DNA of 64,000 nucleotides from Streptomyces gobiensis (GTDB taxonomy: Bacteria; Actinomycetota; Actinomycetes; Streptomycetales; Streptomycetaceae): NCBI RefSeq assembly GCF_021216675.1, contig NZ_CP086120.1, positions 4,648,501 to 4,712,500 of the forward strand. Direction: 5' to 3'. This document shows, piece after piece, positions 38,784 through 46,239 of the stretch. The stretch's first letter is position 1. Every line of letters starts with the position of its first letter. The position numbers and the translations under genes were made by a program. Under the pieces are notes generated by a model. It saw only the letters and a list, made by a program, of their open reading frames with translations. It did no database searches and was not told where the DNA came from.

Positions 38784-41338
38784 CGGCGCTCGCCGTGCCC
38801 GATCTGTCTCTTGTCGTGCTGATCGGCACCACCGGATCCGGAAAATCCACGTTCGCCCGGCGTTACTTCAAGCCGACCGAGGTCATCTCCTCGGATGTCT
38901 GCCGTGGGCTGGTCGCCGACGATGAGAACGACCAGAGCGCCACCCCCGACGCCTTTGACGTCCTGGACTACATCACCGGCAAGCGGCTAGCCGCAGGCCG
39001 GCTCACCGTGATCGATGCGACGAACGTCCAGCCCGAATCACGCCGTAAGCTGGTGCGACTGGCCCGCGAGCACGATGTGCTGCCAGTCGCGATCGTCCTC
39101 GACGTCCCCGAGCGCGTCTGTCTCGAGCGCAACGCGCAACGCCCCGATCGGGCCGGTATGCCCCCGCACGTCGTCCCGCGCCAGCGGCGCGAGCTGCGCC
39201 GTTCGCTGCGCGGTCTGGAGGGCGAGGGCTTTCGCAAGGTTCATGTCCTGCGCGGTACGGAGGAGATCGAGGCCGCCGAAATCACCCTGGAGCGGCGCTT
39301 CAACGATCTGCGGCACCTCACCGGCCCGTTCGACATCATCGGCGATATCCACGGCTGCCGCTCCGAGCTGGAGACCCTGCTCGGCGACAAGCTCGGCTAT
39401 GTCATCGACCGGGACGTGGAAGGCCGCCCCATCGACGCCCGGCATCCCGAGGGCCGTACGGCTGTCTTCGTCGGCGACCTCGTCGACCGTGGCCCGGACA
39501 GCCCCGGTGTGCTGCGGCTGGTGATGGGCATGGTGGCGTCCGGTGCCGCGCTGTGTGTGCCCGGCAACCATGAGCAGAAGCTCGGCCGGTACCTCAAGGG
39601 CCGTAACGTCAAGCAGACCCATGGGCTGGCCGAGACCATCGAGCAGCTGGCCAAGGAGGACGAGGCCTTCGTCGCGGCGGTACGGGAGTTCATTGACTCG
39701 CTGGTCAGCCACTACGTACTGGACGGCGGCCAGCTGGTCGTCTGCCACGCCGGGCTGCCGGAGAAGTACCACGGCCGGACCTCGGGCCGGGTGCGTTCGC
39801 ACGCACTGTACGGGGACACCACCGGCGAGACGGATGAGTTTGGCCTGCCGGTGCGCTACCCATGGGCCGAGGAGTACCGGGGCCGGGCGGCGGTCGTCTA
39901 CGGCCACACCCCGACCCCGCGCGCGTCCTGGCTCAACAACACCATCTGTCTGGACACCGGCTGTGTCTTCGGCGGCACCATGACCGCGCTGCGCTGGCCG
40001 GAGCGTGAGCTCATCGACGTACCGGCCGAACAGGTCTGGTACGAGCCGGTGAAGCCGCTCACCAACGCCGCCCCCGGTGGCGCCGACGGGCGGCCGCTGG
40101 ACCTCGCCGATGTGCACGGCCGCAAGATCGTCGAAACTCGGTACGCGGGCCGTATCTCGGTGAAGGAGGAGAACTCCGCGGCCGCGCTGGAGGTGATGAG
40201 CCGCTTCGCGATAGACCCGCGACTGCTCGCCTACCTCCCGCCGACCATGGCACCGTGCGCCACCTCACAGTTGGACGGCTACCTTGAGCACCCGGCCGAG
40301 GCGTTCGCCGCCTACCGGTCCGACGGCATACGCCGGGTGGTGTGCGAGGAGAAGCACATGGGCTCCCGGGCGGTGGCCCTGATCTGCCGCGATGCGGAGG
40401 CCGCACGCGAGCGCTTCAGCGCCACCGGTGGCGTCTCGGGCGCCCTGCACACCCGCACGGGGCGCCCGTTCTTCGACGACCACGAGCGCAGCGAGCAAGT
40501 GCTGGCCGGTATCCGCGCCTCCATCACCGGCGCCGGGCTCTGGGAGGAGCTGGCCACCGACTGGCTGCTGCTTGACGCGGAGCTGCTGCCCTGGTCGCTG
40601 AAGGCCACCGGACTGCTGCGCCAGCAGTACGCCGCGGTGGGCGCCGCATCCCGGGCGGTCTTCCCGGGCGCGCTGGCCGCGCTGGAGCAGGCGGCGGCGC
40701 GTGGTGTGCCGGTCGGCGAGCTGCTGGACCGGCAGCGGGACCGCGCGGCGGACGCGGCGGCGTTCACCGAGTCCTACCGCCGCTACTGCTGGCCGGTGGA
40801 CGGTCTGGACGGCATCCGGTTCGCGCCGTTCCAGCTGCTGGCCGCCCAGGGCCGCAGCCTCGCGGACGTACCGCACGACCGCCAACTCGCCTGGCTGGAC
40901 CGCATGGTAGAAGCCGACAGCAGCGGCCTCCTCCAGCGAACCGGCCGCCTGATCGTCGACACCGCGAACGCGGCATCGGTCGCCGAAGGCACCGACTGGT
41001 GGCTGAACCTCACCGCCGAGGGCGGCGAGGGCATGGTGGTCAAGCCCCTCCAGGCGATGGCGCGCGGCACGGACGGACGGCTGATCCAGCCGGGCATCAA
41101 GTGCCGTGGCCGGGAGTATCTGCGGATCATCTACGGTCCGGAGTACACCCGCCCGGACCAGCTGAAGCAGCTACGCTTCCGCCACCTTGGCCACAAACGC
41201 TCACTGGCCCTGCGCGAGTACGCGCTGAGTCTGGAGGCACTGGACCGGCTGGCCGCCGACGAGCCACTGTGGCGGGTCCACGAGGCAGTCTTCGCCGTCC
41301 TCGCCCTGGAGTCAGAGCCGGTCGACCCCCGTCTGTAG
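38780..41338 (+). CDS. pnkp: polynucleotide kinase-phosphatase-ligase Pnkp
   Basis: An 852-residue trifunctional RNA-repair enzyme. N-terminal 5' kinase with Walker A GTTGSGKST (16-24) and SSDVCRGLVADDENDQSA. Central metallophosphoesterase (2',3' phosphatase) with DIIGDIHGCRSE, GDLVDRGPDS and GNHEQKL. C-terminal adenylyltransferase with EEKHMGSRAV (catalytic Lys), a DTANAA-like segment, and EGMVVKP. With Hen1 it repairs tRNAs cut by ribotoxins (family knowledge). Starts within a 4-base overlap with hen1. Confidence 0.95.
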   Translation: MTALAVPDLSLVVLIGTTGSGKSTFARRYFKPTEVISSDVCRGLVADDENDQSATPDAFDVLDYITGKRLAAGRLTVIDATNVQPESRRKLVRLAREHDVLPVAIVLDVPERVCLERNAQRPDRAGMPPHVVPRQRRELRRSLRGLEGEGFRKVHVLRGTEEIEAAEITLERRFNDLRHLTGPFDIIGDIHGCRSELETLLGDKLGYVIDRDVEGRPIDARHPEGRTAVFVGDLVDRGPDSPGVLRLVMGMVASGAALCVPGNHEQKLGRYLKGRNVKQTHGLAETIEQLAKEDEAFVAAVREFIDSLVSHYVLDGGQLVVCHAGLPEKYHGRTSGRVRSHALYGDTTGETDEFGLPVRYPWAEEYRGRAAVVYGHTPTPRASWLNNTICLDTGCVFGGTMTALRWPERELIDVPAEQVWYEPVKPLTNAAPGGADGRPLDLADVHGRKIVETRYAGRISVKEENSAAALEVMSRFAIDPRLLAYLPPTMAPCATSQLDGYLEHPAEAFAAYRSDGIRRVVCEEKHMGSRAVALICRDAEAARERFSATGGVSGALHTRTGRPFFDDHERSEQVLAGIRASITGAGLWEELATDWLLLDAELLPWSLKATGLLRQQYAAVGAASRAVFPGALAALEQAAARGVPVGELLDRQRDRAADAAAFTESYRRYCWPVDGLDGIRFAPFQLLAAQGRSLADVPHDRQLAWLDRMVEADSSGLLQRTGRLIVDTANAASVAEGTDWWLNLTAEGGEGMVVKPLQAMARGTDGRLIQPGIKCRGREYLRIIYGPEYTRPDQLKQLRFRHLGHKRSLALREYALSLEALDRLAADEPLWRVHEAVFAVLALESEPVDPRL

Positions 41339-41366
41339 ACCGCCTTCCAGAAACCTCCACGATGTT

Positions 41367-41534
41367 GTGGGCACTCGTGCTGGCCGCGGGCTGCCGCTCG
41401 CCATTTACCTCCCCGAGGCGAGTCTCGTCTACCCCACACACGACCAGTTCGGCTACGCACGCGAGCCCGACGGCACCCACCACGCGTGGCACATCCCCGC
41501 CGACCACCGCTGGGACCTGAGAAAACTCACTTGA
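41367..41534 (+). pseudogene. fragment of an unidentified protein
   Basis: One frame reads ...GRGLPLAIYLPEASLVYPTHDQFGYAREPDGTHHAWHIPADHRWDLRKLT then stop. The run of aromatic and acidic residues looks like a real C-terminus but there is no upstream domain or ribosome-binding site. The stretch starts with the GTTGTGGGCACTCG module of the mosaic repeats, which may have cut the original gene. Confidence 0.45.
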
Positions 41535-41590
41535 CTGTCCCCGGGCTGCCTAACCACCCCTGAGCGGTGAAAGGGGGCCAAGATAGGGGC

Positions 41591-42814
41591 ATGGGATTCC
41601 ATGTCGACTCCGAGGCCGGGCGGCTGCGCCGCGTCATCGTGCACCGCCCGGATCTGGAGCTGAAGCGGCTCACCCCCACGAATAAGGGCGACCTGCTCTT
41701 TGACGACGTCCTGTGGGTGCGGCGTGCCCGGCAGGAACATGACGCCTTCGCGGACGCGCTGCGTGACCGGGGTATCGAGGTGCATCTCTTCGGCGATCTG
41801 CTGACCGAGACCCTGGATATTCCGGTCGCCCGGGCGCTCGTCCTGGACCGGGTCTTCGATGAGAAGGAGTACGGCCCGCTCGCCACCGACCATCTGCGTG
41901 CCGCTTTCGATCAGCTGCCCACGGCTGAGCTGGCCGAGGCGCTGATCGGGGGCATGACCAAGCGGGAGTTCCTGGAGCGGCATCCCGAGCCGACCTCGGT
42001 CCGCTTCCATGTGATGGACCGCGACGACTTCCTGCTGAATCCGCTCCCCAATCACATCTTCACCCGTGACACCTCGGCGTGGATCTACGACGGCGTCGCC
42101 GTCAACGCGATGCGCTGGCCCGCCCGGCAGCGCGAGACCGTTCACTTTGAGGCGATCTACCGTCACCACCCGCTCTTCTCCGGCAATGACTTCAGGTTCT
42201 GGTCCACGGGAGAGAGCACCCATCCCTCCACCATTGAGGGCGGTGATGTGCTGGTCATCGGCGCTGGCGCGGTGCTGATCGGTATGAGCGAGCGGACCAC
42301 TCCGCAGGCCGTGGAGACGCTGGCTCGTGAGCTGTTCGCGGTCGGTTCCGCCCATACGATCGTGGCGCTGGACATGCCCAAGCGGCGGTCCTTTATGCAC
42401 CTCGACACCGTGATGACGATGATCGACGGAGATACGTTCACCCAGTACGCGGGCCTGGGCATGCTCCGCTCGTACACCATTGAGCCCGGCGGGGGCGAGC
42501 ATGAGCTGAAGGTCACCGACCATCCGCCGGAGCATATGCACCACGCGATCGCCGCCGCCCTGGGGCTCGATGGCATCCGGGTGCTGACCGCCACCCAGGA
42601 TGTGCACTCGGCCGAGCGTGAGCAGTGGGATGACGGCTGCAATGTCCTGGCCGTGGAACCGGGGGTCGTGGTCGCCTATGACCGTAATGTCACCACCAAT
42701 ACGCATCTGCGTAGGCAAGGCATTGAGGTACTGGAGATCCCCGGTAGTGAGCTGGGCCGGGGGCGGGGCGGGCCGCGCTGTATGAGCTGTCCGGTGGAGA
42801 GGGTGGCTGTATAG
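41591..42814 (+). CDS. arcA: arginine deiminase
   Basis: A 407-residue guanidino-group hydrolase converting arginine to citrulline and NH3, first step of ADI catabolism. GFHVDSEAGRLRRVIVHRPDLELKRLTPTNK at the N-terminus; FTRDTSAWI, IEGGDVLVIG, SFMHLDTVMT and the catalytic Cys in GRGGPRCMSCPVER near the C-terminus. ATG 41591 (MGFHVD) is the canonical start. It precedes an OTC gene by ~63 bp with a palindromic leader, forming the ADI pathway operon. Confidence 0.94.
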   Translation: MGFHVDSEAGRLRRVIVHRPDLELKRLTPTNKGDLLFDDVLWVRRARQEHDAFADALRDRGIEVHLFGDLLTETLDIPVARALVLDRVFDEKEYGPLATDHLRAAFDQLPTAELAEALIGGMTKREFLERHPEPTSVRFHVMDRDDFLLNPLPNHIFTRDTSAWIYDGVAVNAMRWPARQRETVHFEAIYRHHPLFSGNDFRFWSTGESTHPSTIEGGDVLVIGAGAVLIGMSERTTPQAVETLARELFAVGSAHTIVALDMPKRRSFMHLDTVMTMIDGDTFTQYAGLGMLRSYTIEPGGGEHELKVTDHPPEHMHHAIAAALGLDGIRVLTATQDVHSAEREQWDDGCNVLAVEPGVVVAYDRNVTTNTHLRRQGIEVLEIPGSELGRGRGGPRCMSCPVERVAV

Positions 42815-42815
42815 A

Positions 42816-42828
42816 GATGCGGTGCATC
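42816..42828. promoter_or_regulatory. palindrome in arcA-argF spacer
   Basis: GATGC-GGT-GCATC is a perfect 5-3-5 palindrome, followed by a GTATATAC patch and GTATGTACGCG, all AT-rich for this genome, in the 63-bp spacer before the OTC ATG. Possible operator or leader structure; identity of the factor unknown. Confidence 0.5.
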
Positions 42829-42877
42829 GTATATACTTCCAGCCTCTCTCTGTATGTACGCGAGCTAGGAGCCCCCT

Positions 42878-43879
42878 ATGGCGATTGACCTCAAGGGCCG
42901 CCACTTCCTCAAGGAGCTGGACTTCACCCCCGAGGAGTTCCGCCAGCTGCTGACCCTGGCCGCCGAGCTGAAGGCCGCCAAGAAGATGGGCACCGAGCGG
43001 CAGCGGCTCAGCGGTAAGAACATCGCGCTGATCTTTGAGAAGACCTCCACCCGCACCCGCTGTGCCTTTGAGGTGGCCGCCGCCGATCAGGGCGCCAGGA
43101 CCACGTATCTCGACCCGTCCGGCTCACAGATCGGCCACAAGGAGTCGGTCAGGGACACCGCCCGGGTGCTGGGCCGGATGTATGACGGCATCGAGTACCG
43201 GGGTGCTGGCCAGGAGGTCGTTGAGGAGCTTGCCGCGCACGCCGGGGTGCCGGTCTTCAACGGTCTCACCGATGAGTGGCATCCCACCCAGATGCTCGCC
43301 GATGTCCTCACCATGACCGAGCACAGCGACAAGCTCTTGGAACAGGTCGCTTACGCCTACCTGGGGGATGCCCGGTACAACATGGGCAACTCCTACCTCA
43401 TCACCGGGGCTCTGCTCGGGATGGACGTCCGGATCGTCGCACCCAGGGAGCTGTGGCCGCAGGAATCCGTGATCGCCGAGGCGCGTGCCCTGGCCGAGCG
43501 CACCGGGGCCCGTGTCACCCTCACCGAGGAGGTCGCCGACGGGGTGCGCGGCGCTGACTTTGTCGCCACCGATGTCTGGGTCTCCATGGGGGAGCCCAAG
43601 GAGGTCTGGGACGAGCGCATCGCACTGCTCGCCCCCTACGCCGTGACCATGGATGTCCTGCGGGCCACCGGTAATCCGGAGGTGAAGTTCCTGCACTGCC
43701 TCCCGGCCTTCCACGATCTGGGTACGGCCGTCGGCCGGGAGATTTATGAGCGGCATGGGCTGGAATCCCTCGAAGTCACCGATGAGGTCTTCGAGTCCGC
43801 GCACTCCATCGTCTTCGACGAGGCCGAGAACCGGATGCACACCATCAAGGCGGTGCTGGTCGCCACCGTGTGCCCATAG
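42878..43879 (+). CDS. argF: ornithine carbamoyltransferase
   Basis: A 333-residue enzyme interconverting ornithine plus carbamoyl phosphate and citrulline. Carbamoyl-phosphate site STRTR (in FEKTSTRTRCAFEVAAADQG), ornithine motif HCLPAFHD, and DEWHPTQMLADVLTM. Location after arcA suggests a catabolic role (also called arcB), but anabolic use cannot be excluded. TAGGAG before the ATG. Confidence 0.95.
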   Translation: MAIDLKGRHFLKELDFTPEEFRQLLTLAAELKAAKKMGTERQRLSGKNIALIFEKTSTRTRCAFEVAAADQGARTTYLDPSGSQIGHKESVRDTARVLGRMYDGIEYRGAGQEVVEELAAHAGVPVFNGLTDEWHPTQMLADVLTMTEHSDKLLEQVAYAYLGDARYNMGNSYLITGALLGMDVRIVAPRELWPQESVIAEARALAERTGARVTLTEEVADGVRGADFVATDVWVSMGEPKEVWDERIALLAPYAVTMDVLRATGNPEVKFLHCLPAFHDLGTAVGREIYERHGLESLEVTDEVFESAHSIVFDEAENRMHTIKAVLVATVCP

Positions 43880-43950
43880 TCATACGGGTCAGCGTCATAC
43901 GGGTCAGCGGGCCGCCGAGGTCGTACGCGTACGAGAGAAGGGGCACCGCG

Positions 43951-45126
43951 GTGAGCGATACCGCACCTCGGGTCGGGCTCGGCACCATCGCCCGGGAGTG
44001 GGGAAGGATCGGCTGCGTCGGTTTCGGCGGGCCGCCCGCACATATCTCGCTGCTCCGCGATCTCTGTGTGGAACGCCGGAAGTGGATCAAAGCGGGGGAC
44101 TTTGAGGACGGTATCGCCGCGACGAACCTCCTCCCGGGACCGGCCTCCACCCAGCTGGCCATCCTCACCGCCTGGCGGCTACGCGGGGCGCCCGGGGCGA
44201 TGGTCGGTGGGGTCTGCTTCATCCTGCCGGGTCTTGTGCTCATTCTGGCCCTGGCCGCGCTCTTCCTGGCCGGGGATCCGCCCCGGTGGGTCAGCGGCGC
44301 GGCGGCGGGCGCGGGCGCGGCGGTCGCCGGGGTCGCGGCGCAGGCCGCACTCAGGCTGGGCCCGGCCAGTCGGCGACGCGCCGAGGGTCGTGCCGCGCGG
44401 CGTCGTTGGTATGTGTACGTAGCCGTCGGTGCGTTGGCCACGATTCTGACCGGGCCCTGGCTGGTCCTGATCCTGCTCGCGGTGGGGTTCTTCGAGGTGG
44501 GCGTCCGTGCTCGCGCCACGGCGGGGGATGAGGGGGAGGGGCGTCTGGGAGCCTGGCCGCTGCTCGCCGCCGCGCCGGCGGCGATGGCCACCGGCGGGCT
44601 GGGCGCGCTCAGCTGGGTGGCCTTCAAGATCGGTGCGCTGTCCTATGGCGGCGGCTTTGTGATCATCCCGCTGATGCAGTCCGACGCCGTGAACCTCTAC
44701 GGCTGGATGACCGAGGGTCAGTTTCTGAACGCCGTCGCGCTGGGCCAGATCACTCCGGGGCCGATCGTCCAGACCGTCGCCGTTGTGGGCTATGCCGCCG
44801 CCGGTCTCGGCGGTGGACTCCTGGCGGCGGCCGTCGCCTTCGGGCCGTCCTTTCTGTTTGTTCTTCTCGGTGCTCGGCGCTTTGACCGGCTGCGCCGGCA
44901 TCGCGCCGCGCAGTCTTTCTTTCTTGGCGCGGGCCCCGCTGTCGTCGGCGCCATCGCGGGCTCGGCGGTGCCGCTTGCGCTGGCCCTCCAGCACGCATGG
45001 CAGTTCGGGGTGCTGGCCGCCGCCGCGGTCTGGCTGCTGGCGGCGCGGCGCGGAGTGGTTCCGGCGCTGCTTGGTGCGGGCGCGGCGGGAGTGGTCGCCG
45101 CGCTCGCGGGCCTGCCCACGTCGTAG
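43951..45126 (+). CDS. chrA: chromate transporter (ChrA family)
   Basis: A 391-residue CHR transporter with two homologous halves. First half: GRIGCVGFGGPPAHISLLRDLC with the conserved GFGGP. Second: AFKIGALSYGGGFVIIPLMQSDAV and FLNAVALGQITPGPIVQTVAVVGYAAAG, each with about five TM helices. Exports chromate or a similar anion. A tandem direct repeat (CATACGGGTCAGCG twice) lies ~50 bp before the GTG start (GAAGGGGC). The upper boundary is the OTC gene, so possibly cotranscribed. Confidence 0.9.
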   Translation: MSDTAPRVGLGTIAREWGRIGCVGFGGPPAHISLLRDLCVERRKWIKAGDFEDGIAATNLLPGPASTQLAILTAWRLRGAPGAMVGGVCFILPGLVLILALAALFLAGDPPRWVSGAAAGAGAAVAGVAAQAALRLGPASRRRAEGRAARRRWYVYVAVGALATILTGPWLVLILLAVGFFEVGVRARATAGDEGEGRLGAWPLLAAAPAAMATGGLGALSWVAFKIGALSYGGGFVIIPLMQSDAVNLYGWMTEGQFLNAVALGQITPGPIVQTVAVVGYAAAGLGGGLLAAAVAFGPSFLFVLLGARRFDRLRRHRAAQSFFLGAGPAVVGAIAGSAVPLALALQHAWQFGVLAAAAVWLLAARRGVVPALLGAGAAGVVAALAGLPTS

Positions 45127-45350
45127 CTTCCCCAGCCCCGCCCCTTCCCGTAACTGGGGGCTTGCGCCCCCAGGCCCCCGCCTGTTGTTGGGCAATATCC
45201 CCAGGCTTCGTCCGGTCCCCCGGGCCCCCGGGAAGGGGCGGATTGGGAACCCCCACCGGGGACCGAGTGCGTGCGCGCCCAGCCCCTGAACCGTGCTGGG
45301 AGCCTGAACCCGGGGGCGAAGCCCCGCGCGGCGGAGCGGCAACGCCCGGA
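45127..45350. repeat. mosaic GC-rich intergenic repeat, copy 4
   Basis: Modules as in the other copies: CCCCAGCCCCGCCCCTTCCCG (~45,130), a degraded GTTGTTGGGCAATATCC (~45,184), CCCGGGAAGGGGCGG (~45,228), GGGGGCGAAGCCCC (~45,310), and CGCGGCGGAGCGGCAA (~45,330). Both orientations are mixed, so it looks rearranged. It follows the chrA stop codon directly. Confidence 0.65.
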
Positions 45351-45409
45351 AGAGGTCATCGTATTGCGCACTCGTGACGACGGTAAGGAAGCGGTGATAC
45401 GTTCCCCGT

Positions 45410-46237
45410 ATGAGCCCGTTCACCGGTTCCGCTCGCCGTACCGAAGAATGGCAACACCTCAAGGTCGGCCGTGACGATGGCGTCGTCACCGTCACCCTTG
45501 ACCGGCCCGACAAGCTCAACGCCCTGACCTTCCAGGCCTACGCGGACCTTCGCGACCTGCTCGCCGAGCTGTCCCGGGAGAGATCCGCCCGCGCCCTGGT
45601 ACTCGGCGGCGAGGGCCGGGGCTTCTGCTCAGGCGGCGATGTCGACGAGATCATCGGCGCCACGCTGGAGATGGACACCGGCCAGCTTCTCGACTTCAAC
45701 CGGATGACCGGACAGGTCGTTCGCGCGATCCGGGAGGCGCCCTTCCCCGTGGTCGCCGCCGTCCATGGCGCCGCCGCGGGCGCGGGCGCCGTGCTCGCCC
45801 TCGCCGCTGACTTCCGGGTCGCCGACCCCACCGCCCGCTTCTCCTTCCTGTTCACCAGGGTCGGACTGTCCGGCGGCGATATGGGAGCCGCGTATCTGTT
45901 GCCCCGGGTGGTGGGGCTGGGCCATGCCACCCGGATCCTGATGCTCGGCGAACCCGTCCGTGCCGTCGAGGCGGAACGTATCGGCCTGATCAGTCAGTTG
46001 GCCGACGAGGGCCAGGCCCACCGGTCGGCGGAGGCCCTCGCCCGCCGTCTCGCGGAGGGGCCCGCGCTCGCCCATGCCCAGACCAAGGCGCTGCTCACCG
46101 CCGAGCTCGACCTCCCGCTCTCCGCCGCCGTCGAACTGGACGCCGCGACCCAGGCGCTCCTGATGAACAGCGCCGACTACGCAGAATTCCACGCCGCCTT
46201 CACCGAGAAGAGGCCGCCCAAGTGGCAGGGCAGATAG
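45410..46237 (+). CDS. enoyl-CoA hydratase/isomerase family protein
   Basis: A 275-residue crotonase: VTVTLDRPDKLNALTFQAYADLRDLLAELS, oxyanion-hole GRGFCSGGDVDEIIG, PFPVVAAVHGAAAGAGAVLALAADFRVADPTARFSF, and AERIGLISQLADE. Likely hydrates an enoyl-CoA in the linked aromatic pathway. ATG 45410; the ribosome-binding site is GAAGCG..., weak. Ends 3 bases before the next gene, so cotranscribed. Confidence 0.88.
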   Translation: MSPFTGSARRTEEWQHLKVGRDDGVVTVTLDRPDKLNALTFQAYADLRDLLAELSRERSARALVLGGEGRGFCSGGDVDEIIGATLEMDTGQLLDFNRMTGQVVRAIREAPFPVVAAVHGAAAGAGAVLALAADFRVADPTARFSFLFTRVGLSGGDMGAAYLLPRVVGLGHATRILMLGEPVRAVEAERIGLISQLADEGQAHRSAEALARRLAEGPALAHAQTKALLTAELDLPLSAAVELDAATQALLMNSADYAEFHAAFTEKRPPKWQGR

Positions 46238-46239
46238 CG

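Noticed and set aside
42878..43879. Idea that argF is an aspartate carbamoyltransferase
   Set aside because: HCLPAFHD and the ornithine-type DEWHPTQ segment identify the ornithine enzyme, and it follows arcA.
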